From Anthracocystis setariae (taxonomy: Eukaryota; Basidiomycota; Ustilaginomycetes; Ustilaginales; Ustilaginaceae): 64,000 nucleotides of DNA. The position numbers and the translations under genes were made by a program. Under the pieces are notes generated by a model. That model saw only the letters and a program-made list of their open reading frames with translations, was not told the DNA's origin and did no database searches. Numbering within the stretch: the first letter of the stretch is position 1; each line of letters opens with the position of its first letter. Shown here piece by piece: positions 43,201-52,430 of this stretch. The stretch covers positions 868,001 to 932,000 of the forward strand of contig CAKMXJ010000032.1 in the NCBI GenBank assembly GCA_928724745.1. Reading direction: 5' to 3'.

Positions 43201-44404
43201 ATCCAGGGGCAACACCGTTAAGCTCGGGCTGGTCATCGTGGCGAGCACCAACGATGCCGGCGACATGGGTACCGTGGCTTCCGGAAAGGGTGACGAGACT
43301 GAGAAGGTTGCCGTTGTCCTCGATGTTGACGGTGTAAGTGAGAAGATCCTGCTGACCAAAGTACTGCCATTGACGCTCGATGCGGAAGTCGGTGATGGGC
43401 TCGACGCTGGTAAGGTCAAGCGTCTGCTGCTCAAGTGGCTTGAGGATGTGCTCTGGCTGACCGCTAGCCGAGTCATGGGTCTCACCCTCGCCACCACCGA
43501 CGACGGCGTACCAGTGCTTGCCATTGTGGAATACGATGGCCTCGATAAGGGGACCGTCATCCTTGTAGCTGGAAGCCAGATCGTTGAGCGCCTGAACGCG
43601 AGCTTTGAGCTCATCCTTGTTGAGCTTGGCATTTTCTGTGGATGCGAGCTTCTCGAAGCTCTCTGAAGCGCCAGCTTTCGAGGGAGTGGGTTGGTCAAGC
43701 GCGTTGAGCTCGCTCTGCGCCTGGCAGAGGAGAGCCTGGTGCGAAACGAAGAAAGCCTGTCGCCTCTCTGCGGAGCGACGCTTTGTGAGTTCACCGGGCC
43801 AAAGGTCGTAAGCCTTTTTGAAGCCGATTTTCCACTCGCCCTTGGGGTTGGTGAGTTTGGAAGAAAGGCGGATGGTCCTACCTGTGAAAGGGGAGTTGAA
43901 CTCGATGTGAGCTGCAGCACTGCTGCTCGATACGGGTTGGATGGGCTGCAGAGGGATGTCGCCAGCGCCAGTGCAGTCGATCACGTCGACCACCTTGCCT
44001 GGCTGGTTGAGGCCGATCGCAGCTGGGTCCACACCGGTGTCGAGAATGGCGACACGAACGTTGCGACCATCGTAGTCTGGATACTTGCGAAGGAAGCTGA
44101 GGGCTTCTGTGGTTTCCTTGGGGAGGAGACCACCGAGCGGGAAAGGTTCGCTGGGTACAGCGCGTGCGGAAGGCATGACTGAAGCTGCGCCGTCCAAGAT
44201 GTTAGCGGATCGTCTGATGTGGGGAGCGGTGGTGAAGAAGCGAACGCGGGAGGAAAGTGCAGATGCAGGAGGAGCGGATTGGACCAAAGAGGAAGAGCGT
44301 CTAGGGGAGGAAATGGTTGAGAATGAAGAGCGAGGCGAAGCCACAATACGAGCCTGATCACGAAGCAAACGTGGAAGGGCAAGGCTGCGTGGCAAATGGA
44401 ACAT
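40289..44404 (-). CDS. TPP2: Tripeptidyl-peptidase II (subtilisin-like giant peptidase)
   Basis: 1371 residues. The subtilisin catalytic triad is complete: Asp122 in AILDTGVDPAA, His377 in GSHGTHVAGIVGA and Ser567 in NGTSMSSPNACG, with the oxyanion Asn region SSAGNNGP. A long insertion between Asp and His, and the large C-terminal beta and helical domains, are typical of TPP II. The protein aligns with the usual cytosolic N terminus from Met77 (MPSARAVPSEPFPLGGLLPK). The 76 residues before it are Arg/Ser-rich, lack acidic residues up to about Asp15, and include FFTTAPHIRRS, like a mitochondrial presequence. So two products are possible. The enzyme removes tripeptides from peptides released by the proteasome. 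It is divergent from the Nop4-like gene. Confidence 0.95.
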   Translation of the reverse strand: MFHLPRSLALPRLLRDQARIVASPRSSFSTISSPRRSSSLVQSAPPASALSSRVRFFTTAPHIRRSANILDGAASVMPSARAVPSEPFPLGGLLPKETTEALSFLRKYPDYDGRNVRVAILDTGVDPAAIGLNQPGKVVDVIDCTGAGDIPLQPIQPVSSSSAAAHIEFNSPFTGRTIRLSSKLTNPKGEWKIGFKKAYDLWPGELTKRRSAERRQAFFVSHQALLCQAQSELNALDQPTPSKAGASESFEKLASTENAKLNKDELKARVQALNDLASSYKDDGPLIEAIVFHNGKHWYAVVGGGEGETHDSASGQPEHILKPLEQQTLDLTSVEPITDFRIERQWQYFGQQDLLTYTVNIEDNGNLLSLVTLSGSHGTHVAGIVGARHDDQPELNGVAPGCEIVSLKIGDARLGSMEQGQAMLRSAQALIDTKCDIANLSYGEDGAFGAENKGAFAKALRDVVIRQRDILFVSSAGNNGPALTTVGQPGGTTSAVLSVGAYVNAGAMQKAEYALVEKGVPDSVTTWCSRGPTFDGDRGVSIYAPGAAITSIPRYCLQSTQLMNGTSMSSPNACGSVALLLSGLKAQGIPITAARVFNAVRMTGKDVNDPLGVPFIRVDAAWDYLVNNKDRAEQDAEYRVAVTRAGKPLGRMDKRGVYLREKHETHNVQQINVTVRPTFKEGDTEKTFNLELRCALAATQAWVSVPEFLLLGGNGRTFEVRVDPTHLASGLHHAWIEAYDTERPGHKLFDIPVTVAKPEVFASPTVKFDTVRFEAGKIDRRFVWVPEGATWASLTVRSSNHSSAGTSARFWLHCVQLEPLKRLNEVEQAFVLALQENEPVSRKFNVRGGMTMEVCSAQFWSNKSAFDLDLDIEFHGITASLVPASGRQELTLIGGQGHAKIECQSTIRIEDFKPSITFDTRRTFHRPSSSVIRPLTTPRDVQPSGKHMFELVTTYSVSVKEESNKLSYSFPALGNHLYDSSVPLLTQLFDVRKKRVHFGDVYKKELDLAKGDYVLKAQMLSENMKVLESLKNVTLMIDQKLSKPDSAQLKVYDDHVDLHSEVGPAKYAGVKLHPGERVVLTLDLNLEGEAVPKEAQPGDVLVGKFGFAAEGKGEVRYIVPPAVKGEEAEEAAAVGGKNENEIPELLTATAKKIKDVKEKVEFMDRLIGEYPKFLGVVVAKLEALDADEMDEAKREEVLATADKVLGMVDETNVKLWMATQKPCASEQSDDDRKRNKEMEEKKKALILALNRKVRVYISRAESTSPPSPSAELEQAFTKYREYFPADSKAKEYLDLYIRWSVLHQRYALALQAAHKMQKELGAGTTETVKEVERVRVLELKLVGKEALDWPLWAAHIERERKVGTQKEYAPF

Positions 44405-44786
44405 GCCCCAAAGCTGCGAATTCTAGTTGTTGGTGGCGAGATGGATGGTAGCGAGAAAGTGGGGGGTTTGCGCAAAAGTGTAACTTTGCCAATTGGCTCG
44501 ACCGTCCGTCAAGAAGGTAACTGTGACTGTGCGGGTCAACCCTTTGAGCTGAGCGATCACTTTTTACTCACCATGTTACACCGTCATCTACTTTGAACGA
44601 AACAAAAACAAAAACCAGAATCTCGGAAATCGCAATGAAATATTATAAGGACCCCTTGGCAGTTGTTTTCTGACAAGTTTTTTTTTTGTTTTTCTTTTTT
44701 TTTTTTGTCCCACACGCTGGCTCGCCTCTTCCACCACACCATACCCTCACACCTTCACGTCGATACCATCCAAGAGTATTGTCGAG
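44405..44786. other. Divergent spacer TPP2 / NOP4-like
   Basis: 382 nt between start codons, with an AT-rich segment (about 44595-44655) and T-rich tracts (about 44679-44706) just upstream of the Nop4-like gene. A compact bidirectional promoter is likely. Confidence 0.6.
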
Positions 44787-47700
44787 ATGCCACCCAAAAG
44801 GTATTTCGAACAGGATGAGCCTATCACTGCTCCAGAACCAGCACCAGCTGCCTCTCAGCCCGAGGCCACTACCTCGACTCCTTCAGCCAACAAGAACAAC
44901 AAGCAACATCATGCCAAGGACAAGCCCAACTCCACCCTCTTCGTCTCCAGGTTGCCCTACACCGCCACCACCACCGACCTACAGACCATGTTCAGCGAGA
45001 TCGGTCCACTAAAACGCGCATTCGTCGTCACCGATCAAGAAACAAAAAAGTCCAAAGGTGTCGGTTACGTCACTTTCGCCTTGCTCGAGGATGCCGCAAC
45101 TGCACTCGAACAGCTTCAGGGCAAGTCACTCGACGGTGGCAGCAGAAAAATTCAGATCACCTTTGCCGACCACAAAGATCCCACCGGTGCCAAGCGTTCT
45201 AGTGGTGCCAAACCCGACCCAGACTCGCCCTCCGCCAAGCGTCCGCGCACCCAAGGCGCCAAGCCAGCTCGCTCCAACGCCGTCGTCTTCGAAAACGACT
45301 CCGATGCTGTCCGAACCGTCATCCTCTCTGGTCTCGCTGGCTGCTCTCCAGCCCCCGACTCAAAACAGATCTACAAGAGAGCGCGTAAGATCGGAGACGT
45401 CGAAAACGTCATCTACCCGCACAACGCTTCGTCCAACCCCAACGACGTCGCCCACGTCATCTTCCGTACCCCCAATCACGCTATGACCGCCGTCGAAAAG
45501 CTCCACGCCCACGTCTTCAAAGGTGTCCAGATCAGCGCCATCCTCAAGAAACGCGCCGACAATGCTGCCAAGATCGCCGCGCATATGCGACCAGAGACGC
45601 TAGCCAAGCGCGAGCAGATGCGTCAGATGGTGGAAAAGAACAGCGGCAAGGGCTCGATGCCAGTGCTGCTCTCCGAGATCGACAAGTCCAGTCGACTCAT
45701 CATCCGAAATCTGCCATTCGATGTCAACGAGGCCGATTTGAGGTCCATCTTCTTGCCCTTTGGTCCCGTTTACGAAATCACTATTCCTAAGGTCAAGGCT
45801 AAGCAGTCTGCAACAAAGCATGTCGAGGTCAAGGAGGAGGAGGAGGAGGAGGAGGAGCAAGCATCGGTCCAAGCGGTAGAGGTGGACGACTCCAGCGACG
45901 AGGAGAACTCGGATGCCAGCCAGTCCGCGGACGATGCCGAGGACGGAACTGACGACGACGACGAGGAGGAGGAGGAGGAGGCTGCAAGTGTTGCAGAGTC
46001 CAGTGATGACGACGACGACGAATCCGAAGACGCAGAGAAAGAAGCCAAAGAGGACGAGTCTGTCGAGCCAGCAGACGAAGCTGCCACCGACGCACCCGCT
46101 GATACCACCCCTGACGTCGCGGTCAAGACCGAGGACGATGGATCTGCCGACCTCAGCGCAACTACCCCTTCCAAGCCTACCCCTGCCGCACCCAAGCGAT
46201 CCGTCAACAAAGGTCGTGGGTTCGCCTTCGTCTGGATGGCCTCTCGCAACGACGCCGCTCGCGCTATCGAGGCTGTCAACGGCAAGACCATCCAACACGG
46301 TGCTGCTGAACGTGCTGCCTACAAAGCCGCTCTCGGCTCTCGTGGTCGTCGTGTCGCCAAGGCTGCTCTCGACGCCGTCCGCGCTCACGCCCAACCCGAG
46401 CGAATCGTCGCTGTCGACTGGGCCCTCAGCAAGAAAGATTGGGAGGCCAAAGCCGACGAATCCGAACCCGAAGACGAGGCGGTCGACAACGACAAAGACA
46501 GCGCAAATGGCTCGGATGACCAAGACGAAACTGCAGAGAGACCCAAGCTGCCCGCTCCCGAGGAAGGAACGACGCTCTTTGTTCGCAACCTTCCCTATCA
46601 AGCCACCGAAGACGAACTCCGCAACCTCTTCCGCACGTTTGGCCCGCTCCGTTACGCCAAGATCACCATGGACAAGCTCACCAACCGCAGCAAGGGGACT
46701 GGGTTCGTTTGCTTCTGGCAAGCGTCTTCCGCCGAAGCCGCCTTGGCTCAAGCGCGCATCATTGAGCGTGAATCCGGCGTGGGATCTTCCTCCACCTCGA
46801 CTTCGGTGGCGAACCAGAAGAACCCTTTCGCGATGCCTTCGGTGCTGACCGCCGATCCTGCTGCTCCGCTCACCGCCAGCTTGAACCTGCACGGAAGGGT
46901 GCTGAATGTGATCCCTGCCGTTGCTAGGGACGAGGCTTCAAGGTTAGAGACGAGCGGCAGGAAGGAGAGGGAGAAGGGCGATAAGAGGAACACATGGCTG
47001 TTGAGGCAAGGTGTGCCGTTCCCCAACTCGGACATGGCAGCCAAGTTGGCGCCGAGCGAGGTGGAGAAGCGATTGCAATCGTTTCAGGTGCGAAAGGCTC
47101 AGATGGGAGCCAATCCGTCGCTGTTTGTCAGCAAGACGCGTTTGTCGATTCGATCGTTGCCGCTGTTTGTGTCGGACCGTATGCTCAAGAGGCTGGCGAT
47201 CCATTCGATCAAGGCTTTCAATGCCGAAGTCAAGGCGGGCGGTCGGGAGGATTTGGATGCGGACGAAAAGGCGGATCGAACCATTAGTTCGTCGGTTGAG
47301 AATCGCAAGCGAAAGCCTGGTGAGAGGCCCACCGCTGTGGTCCAGTCCAAGGTGGTCCGACAGCACGATCGGGTTGAGGCGTTGACGGGGCAAGGCAAGT
47401 CCAAGGGGTATGGGTTTTTGGAGATGAAGTCGTTCAATGAAGCGCTCAAGGTGATCCGCTGGGCGAATGCCAACAAGGCGGTTTCGAAGCTGTTTGGCGA
47501 ATGGTGGACCGATGATCTGCAACAGCAGGTCGACCGGATTGCTACCCAGATCCACGCCAAGACCCAATCGCTCGAGGAGAAACGCGCTGGTGAAGAGGCC
47601 GATGCGCTTCGGAGCGAGATCGAGGAACTCACTACGCGAAAGCAGCGAATGCGAGTTAAGCTCGCCGAGTTGGCCGAAGGCGGTGCAGCGGAGAGCGAAA

Positions 47701-47972
47701 GGGGTGGGATGTTGATGATCGAGTTCGCCATCGAGAACGTCGTGACGACCAAGAAGAGGGCGGATAAGCTCAAGGCTATCAAGGAGTCGGCAGAGAGGAG
47801 GAAGGTGCGCGAGGAACAGGATGCCGAATCTAGGCAGGCTCAGGTGGAGCAGGAAAGGAGAGAGGCTCAGGCAGCCAGGAAGATCGAGGCCGAAAAGAAT
47901 AAGCCAAAGGGTTACGCTCATGGTCATGTCATCGGGAAGAAGAGGAAGGAGCGAAAGGCTCGTCGTGGTTAA
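44787..47972 (+). CDS. NOP4: Nucleolar multi-RRM protein, Nop4 / RBM28 type
   Basis: 1061 residues, single exon. RRM1 is at about 48-130 (STLFVSRLPYTA...GVGYVTF). A divergent RRM2 lies at about 165-257. RRM3 starts at about 300 (LIIRNLPFDVNEADLRSIF), but its RNP1 half (GRGFAFVWM) is at about 475, separated by some 130 residues of almost pure Glu/Asp/Ser. RRM4 is at about 594 (TLFVRNLPYQATEDELRNLF, then GTGFVCF). A diverged RRM5 near 777-900 (RLSIRSLPLFV...GYGFLEM) precedes a Lys/Arg-rich tail. This arrangement fits Nop4/RBM28, needed for 27S pre-rRNA processing and 60S subunit assembly in the nucleolus. It converges with the START gene. Confidence 0.87.
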   Translation: MPPKRYFEQDEPITAPEPAPAASQPEATTSTPSANKNNKQHHAKDKPNSTLFVSRLPYTATTTDLQTMFSEIGPLKRAFVVTDQETKKSKGVGYVTFALLEDAATALEQLQGKSLDGGSRKIQITFADHKDPTGAKRSSGAKPDPDSPSAKRPRTQGAKPARSNAVVFENDSDAVRTVILSGLAGCSPAPDSKQIYKRARKIGDVENVIYPHNASSNPNDVAHVIFRTPNHAMTAVEKLHAHVFKGVQISAILKKRADNAAKIAAHMRPETLAKREQMRQMVEKNSGKGSMPVLLSEIDKSSRLIIRNLPFDVNEADLRSIFLPFGPVYEITIPKVKAKQSATKHVEVKEEEEEEEEQASVQAVEVDDSSDEENSDASQSADDAEDGTDDDDEEEEEEAASVAESSDDDDDESEDAEKEAKEDESVEPADEAATDAPADTTPDVAVKTEDDGSADLSATTPSKPTPAAPKRSVNKGRGFAFVWMASRNDAARAIEAVNGKTIQHGAAERAAYKAALGSRGRRVAKAALDAVRAHAQPERIVAVDWALSKKDWEAKADESEPEDEAVDNDKDSANGSDDQDETAERPKLPAPEEGTTLFVRNLPYQATEDELRNLFRTFGPLRYAKITMDKLTNRSKGTGFVCFWQASSAEAALAQARIIERESGVGSSSTSTSVANQKNPFAMPSVLTADPAAPLTASLNLHGRVLNVIPAVARDEASRLETSGRKEREKGDKRNTWLLRQGVPFPNSDMAAKLAPSEVEKRLQSFQVRKAQMGANPSLFVSKTRLSIRSLPLFVSDRMLKRLAIHSIKAFNAEVKAGGREDLDADEKADRTISSSVENRKRKPGERPTAVVQSKVVRQHDRVEALTGQGKSKGYGFLEMKSFNEALKVIRWANANKAVSKLFGEWWTDDLQQQVDRIATQIHAKTQSLEEKRAGEEADALRSEIEELTTRKQRMRVKLAELAEGGAAESERGGMLMIEFAIENVVTTKKRADKLKAIKESAERRKVREEQDAESRQAQVEQERREAQAARKIEAEKNKPKGYAHGHVIGKKRKERKARRG

Positions 47973-48080
47973 AGCGCAGAGGTCCTTCTCGCAATGTATC
48001 AGCAATACACATTTTAGCCTGTGACCGCAGTGTTGGATTGTTACAATACACATATAGATGGATAGAGTGCGGCGTGAGAC

Positions 48081-49160
48081 TTACCACCATCCAGGACCAG
48101 TGCCTGATTCTGGACCTTCCTTATCAGCAGCATCGATGATCATTCTAAACTCGCCACCTACGCCCTCGGGCATTAAATCGAGCGCTAGCAACCTCCGATC
48201 CAATCCATCGTCGGTTGCGAAATGCTCCCTCACCTGCACCGCCGCTGCGCCACTGCCCACTACATCACTGATCACAACCCCCTGCGTAAACATCTTGTTG
48301 TAATCCAAATACAGATGCACGGTGCCTGGCTGCATGATGAGCGCGTGGAGCGAAACCCGACGGGTCTCTGGATTGCACGACATGTACTGCAGTGCAATCC
48401 TTTGATGCCGATCGATCAAGACGGGTGGCACGCCAAACGTAAGAAGCATGTCTCTCAATCTTGCTATGCTCTTGGGAAGTTCGGTTTTCAAGGTGGACAG
48501 AATATAGTTGGGGATGTTGGTGGCCAAATCGACATGGCCGATGTAAGTGATGTCGCATCCACCATCTCTGCTTTCCAGGTAGAACGCGGCTTTGAAGATT
48601 TTGGCTCGAACGCACCCTTCCACCTCGTTGGGGATGCCGGGCACTTGATCGAGACTCTGATAGCCCAAGATCATGGTGGTTGTGGTAAAGTCGGGGATCT
48701 TTTGGAGGTTGCCGGCGGCATCCCAGCATCTCAACGCCTGAACGCCACAGGTGTCTCTGGGTTTGTAGATGGGACCGATTCCGTGCCAGACCAAGTAGAA
48801 GAGGAACTCGTGCATCGAGAAGCTGCGCATGATATGTGCGGACTGGAGACGGGTATCCCACATCATGCGGTAGCCAGTGAGTCGTATACCGCTAAATGCT
48901 TCGAGTGGGGTGAGGCCGGTGGCATGGGTCTTGCCGCGAAACATGGGCACGACCGAGAAGGGGTCTTCTGATTTGCGTGGAAAGATGGCAATGTCGCAGC
49001 CGTTGTGGGTGCCTCGTTCCTGCCAGCCGGACTCGGTCTCTTGGCGCAAGGTGAGGAGCATGTTGATGAGCTTGTCACAGGCATCTTGCCATTCGTTTTT
49101 CCAGTAGCCATTTTGGGCGGGTCGCTCGGGGATGATTGCGGTCTTATCCGGTGAGCTCAT
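48081..49160 (-). CDS. START-domain lipid-transfer-like protein
   Basis: 359 residues from the ATG complementary to 49158-49160 (MSSPDKTAIIPERPAQNGYW). The frame is open 84 codons further upstream, but the extension lacks conserved character. Most of the chain fits a StAR-related (START) fold: GIRLTGYRMMWDTRLQSA in the middle, a conserved arm VRAKIFKAAFYLESRD, ITYIGHVDLATNIPNYILS and a long C-terminal helix LPKSIARLRDMLLTFG. START domains bind one sterol, phospholipid or ceramide molecule in a closed pocket. No membrane segment or PH domain is visible, so it is probably a soluble, cytosolic protein. The ligand cannot be told from sequence. Confidence 0.8.
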   Translation of the reverse strand: MSSPDKTAIIPERPAQNGYWKNEWQDACDKLINMLLTLRQETESGWQERGTHNGCDIAIFPRKSEDPFSVVPMFRGKTHATGLTPLEAFSGIRLTGYRMMWDTRLQSAHIMRSFSMHEFLFYLVWHGIGPIYKPRDTCGVQALRCWDAAGNLQKIPDFTTTTMILGYQSLDQVPGIPNEVEGCVRAKIFKAAFYLESRDGGCDITYIGHVDLATNIPNYILSTLKTELPKSIARLRDMLLTFGVPPVLIDRHQRIALQYMSCNPETRRVSLHALIMQPGTVHLYLDYNKMFTQGVVISDVVGSGAAAVQVREHFATDDGLDRRLLALDLMPEGVGGEFRMIIDAADKEGPESGTGPGWW

Positions 49161-49633
49161 ATTGCTACTATGGCGGGTCGTATGGGCTTGACGGGGTAGA
49201 TAGCTGCTGCGTAGTGCGGTGATGGCGCTATGCGATCGAGAGGGATCGTCTATGGTTATGCTGCAAAGAAGGGCGAGCCTGAAGGGACTGACAGTGGCAT
49301 GGAGATGTAGGCAGAGATTTGAGACAAGTGAGATGCACTTGAAGGTGGTGCGTGGGAGAAGGAATGGCAAAGCAAAGTTTGAGCTGCGATTGCGAATCGA
49401 TCCGACTGCCAAAGACCAAAGGCAGGAATGGCCGTGAAACCCAAGTGGCTCTATTGAGCTTGTGTGATGGAAGACGCCGTGTGCTGCGCTAGGATGAATT
49501 CGGAAGCCAAGATGATGATGGTAGCACGGAGGGAAAGGGAGGAGCGATCAGAGCAACCAAGAAAGGATTCCGGGTGAGCGGTCGGATGCGATGAGGCAAG
49601 CAGCAGCAAAACCAGCTGGCAATGGTAAAGTAG

Positions 49634-49672
<39 letters not shown>

Positions 49673-50351
49673 AGAGACAATGGAGAGCAACAAGTGGCAC
49701 CACTGGTTGGACCGAGCCAAAAAATAGCACTTTGGCCCATGAAAATCGCAGGAATGCGGAGAAAACCGAGTTTTATTTTTATTTTTATTCTTATTCTTTA
49801 TAATTCATTCGCCGTTCGCCCGCCATTCCAACTCTGCTGATAGCTATCTCTCGGTTTCCGCAACTTGGCCAATTTACGCCCCGCTCTCACATGCAGCAGC
49901 AGCAGCAGCAGCAAACACAACAGAAACATGTCTTTGCGCCCAACTTTGTTTGCGTACGCTTCACTCACGGCTCGACCTCTAGTGTGGTTTGATGCTTACA
50001 ATGTCGGCGCAATGTTGTGGATTGCGGAATGCCGAGACGATTCGCCCATCGTACGCCCGATCATCGGCACCTTGTTGCACCGATTCGATTCGATTCGATT
50101 CAACCAAGGCGGGATCATGCATCGGATCGCCTTTTTGGGTGCGTTAAAGGGTGCAGCGCGTGAGTGATTGCTTCTCTGCTCAAATTGAAACAGTTGAGTA
50201 CTGTAATCTGTCTCAGGAAATCACTCAGTCTGACTATCAACAATAAAGTGTGGAGAAAGCCAGCTGCTGTCAAAACTGCCAACAACATCTTGCCTCTCCC
50301 TTTCACGCCATCCTGCTCACGCCCTAATTCGTCACCATACATTCGCCGCCC
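49161..50351. other. Divergent spacer START gene / nucleoside transporter
   Basis: 1.19 kb with a GA dinucleotide tract (49641-49670), a TTTTA/TTCTTA-type repeat near 49772-49800, a short AGC tract (about 49894-49911) and TACTGTA at 50199. No supported gene. Confidence 0.55.
49641..49670. repeat. (GA)15 microsatellite
   Basis: Fifteen GA units in the divergent spacer, about 480 nt upstream of the START gene start codon. A similar but shorter GA tract lies at about 21568-21587, between the E2 and GLO3 genes. Confidence 0.9.
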
Positions 50352-52034
50352 ATGCAGCCACTTGCAGGCGAGGGGCAGTGCCTCCTTGCTCGCTCACCAT
50401 CCCACGACAACACATCCACCCCTCTACTAGATCCTTCAAATCAAGATGGCCCCGCCGAGCCGCTCATCAAGACTGGTGTCGAAGGCGCTCCCGCCTGGCA
50501 GCACATGTCTGCTCGACAACACACACTTGTTTACTTTACCTTCGGTCTGCTCGGTATGGGCGTATTGCTGCCCTTCAATTCCTTGATCACACCAGCCGAA
50601 TACTTCCGCAGCAGTTTTGCGAGGACGCCATATGCCAACACATTCAGCAGCTGGATCACAGTCTCGTACAATGTGATCAGCATCCTCGTGGGTATCCATG
50701 CCACGGCCACCGGCGGATTTGAGAGGTCAAGTCCCAAAACCAGGATCACCATGTCGTCGGCCGTCATTGTGGCTTCCGTATTCCTGTTCGCTTTGTCTAC
50801 CAGGATCGCACTTTCCAACTCAAGCTCGGATGACAACAAGTCCGGAAGCAATACCTACTTCTACTTTGTCCTCTTCCTCGGCGCCATTCTCTCCAGTGCA
50901 ACCGCTTACTTGCAGAACAGCGTCGTTTCGCTCAGCACAGCTTTCGGTGGTGGTGGAACCTTCATGGGCTCCATGTTGGCTGGCCAAGGTTTGGTCGGCG
51001 TTGGCATCAGTATCTTTGGTATCGCCTCCGCTTGGTCACAGCAGGCGATCCCTTCCCCACCCGCCGCATCTGCGATCGATCAAGCAGCACAAGAAACAGC
51101 TCGCGGCATTGCTCGTGCTGCAACCCTCTTCTTCGCCATGAATACACTCCTCATGATTCTCGTCCTCGCCGCCTTCCTTTGGCTCGTCAGCACGCCATTG
51201 TATGCACAAGTGATGGCCAAGCAGGTTGCCACCATCGACAAGATTCAAGACGCAAACGACAATGACGACACAGAGGATGTGCAAGATCAACCCATGATCC
51301 AGAGTTGGCATTCCATTCGCTCCATCTCTCACCCTGCCTACAACTCTTGGCTCAAAAAGATGCCCGGCTTCTACACGTTGTCGCCGACGACGCGCGAATC
51401 ATTGTTGCGCATCTCGTTGGTTCAGTCCAAGGTCAAGTGGGACTGTGCTGCGGTGGCTTTTATCTTTGTCGTCACGCTCAGCATCTTCCCCGCACTCACA
51501 TCTTCGGTACAGAGTGTCTACACTGGAGCCAAAAACTCTGGCTCGCATTCCATCGATCTCACCTCGCCGCAACTCTTCGTCCCTTTCCACTTCTTCCTAT
51601 TCAATCTCTCCGATCTGCTGGGTAGATCTTTACCCAGTCTACTCCCCGCCATCCCCATCCGCAACGCCAAGGCGCTCTTCTCGCTCTCGATCCTTCGATC
51701 GCTCTTCATCCCGCTCTTCATGGCGTGCAACGTCGTCTCAACTTCCCAGCGTACCAATCCTCACTCGCGCTCCATCTCGCAAACGCCACCACAAGCATGG
51801 CTCGCAAAGCTAATGCAGTCGTCCGACGCACCCTTCTTCACGCTGATGTTATTGCTTGGACTTTCCAATGGGCTCGTCAGTACATGCATCATGATTGCTG
51901 GACCGAGTCGGAGTAGGTTGGTGAATTCCAAGGGAGCCAGCGAAGGGCCATTGGCTGCCACGTTGTTGAGCTTCTGGCTTTGCGTGGGGTTGGCGATCGG
52001 CAGCGGATTGAGTTTCCTCACGGTTCAAGCATAG
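50352..52034 (+). CDS. Equilibrative nucleoside transporter (SLC29 / Fun26 type)
   Basis: 560 residues. After a soluble N terminus with an acidic dileucine-like element (TSTPLLDPS), the first membrane helix is TLVYFTFGLLGMGVLLPFNS. The LPFN motif in TM1 is the ENT hallmark. About eleven hydrophobic segments follow, including YFYFVLFLGAILSSATAYLQ, a Gly-rich TM4-5 loop (FGGGGTFMGSMLAGQGLVGV), a hydrophilic central loop near 290-350 and FLFNLSDLLGRSLP near the Arg signature of later helices. ENTs carry nucleosides down gradients; yeast Fun26 does so in the vacuolar membrane. The dileucine motif would fit vacuolar sorting, but this is inference. The next gene, BRO1, is co-directional, 396 nt away. 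Confidence 0.92.
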   Translation: MQPLAGEGQCLLARSPSHDNTSTPLLDPSNQDGPAEPLIKTGVEGAPAWQHMSARQHTLVYFTFGLLGMGVLLPFNSLITPAEYFRSSFARTPYANTFSSWITVSYNVISILVGIHATATGGFERSSPKTRITMSSAVIVASVFLFALSTRIALSNSSSDDNKSGSNTYFYFVLFLGAILSSATAYLQNSVVSLSTAFGGGGTFMGSMLAGQGLVGVGISIFGIASAWSQQAIPSPPAASAIDQAAQETARGIARAATLFFAMNTLLMILVLAAFLWLVSTPLYAQVMAKQVATIDKIQDANDNDDTEDVQDQPMIQSWHSIRSISHPAYNSWLKKMPGFYTLSPTTRESLLRISLVQSKVKWDCAAVAFIFVVTLSIFPALTSSVQSVYTGAKNSGSHSIDLTSPQLFVPFHFFLFNLSDLLGRSLPSLLPAIPIRNAKALFSLSILRSLFIPLFMACNVVSTSQRTNPHSRSISQTPPQAWLAKLMQSSDAPFFTLMLLLGLSNGLVSTCIMIAGPSRSRLVNSKGASEGPLAATLLSFWLCVGLAIGSGLSFLTVQA

Positions 52035-52430
52035 CACACACATGGCAAAATATAGAACAGCTCGAATCTCATACACAGTCTATTCTATTCTTCTCATCCT
52101 GTCCGTTTCTACGTCTGTAGTGCGAGTCAAGACTATACTGTATAACTTGTACGGAAAGCGCAGAGCAGCCGGAATTATTTTCTTTTGACTCTTGCGTCGG
52201 CGCACGGTCCTCAAGAGCCAAAAGCGTGTGGAGAGAAAGAGGCTGAGTTGAACGGCCAACTCCACTTTTGGCTCTCCGCAGTTCGGATGGATTTACTGAT
52301 GTCAGTGCAGATCGGGTTTCGACCCCTCACGCCGCTCGACCTCTTGACATCCATCACTTCACCACCACCATCATCGACATCATCACCACTACTACTACCG
52401 GCCCTTTGGCGTCCAAGCTGCTCGGCAAAC
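52035..52430. other. Spacer ENT transporter to BRO1
   Basis: 396 nt between co-directional genes. A TACTGTA heptamer is at 52136, and a CAT/CAC-rich leader precedes BRO1. The BRO1 frame is open through much of this spacer but without conserved residues. Confidence 0.5.

Noticed and set aside
42167..43666. Two plus-strand frames (176 and 220 codons) opposite TPP2
   Set aside because: They lie antisense to the catalytic region of a well-supported gene, with no domain of their own.
45600..46892. 430-codon open frame antisense to the Nop4-like gene
   Set aside because: It is opposite the acidic GAG/GAC repeat region, which gives Leu/Val runs in antisense; no independent evidence of a gene.
52185..52430. 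Longer N terminus for BRO1
   Set aside because: The extension is encoded by a low-complexity CAT/CAC-rich leader, and the Bro1 domain normally starts within about ten residues of the true Met.
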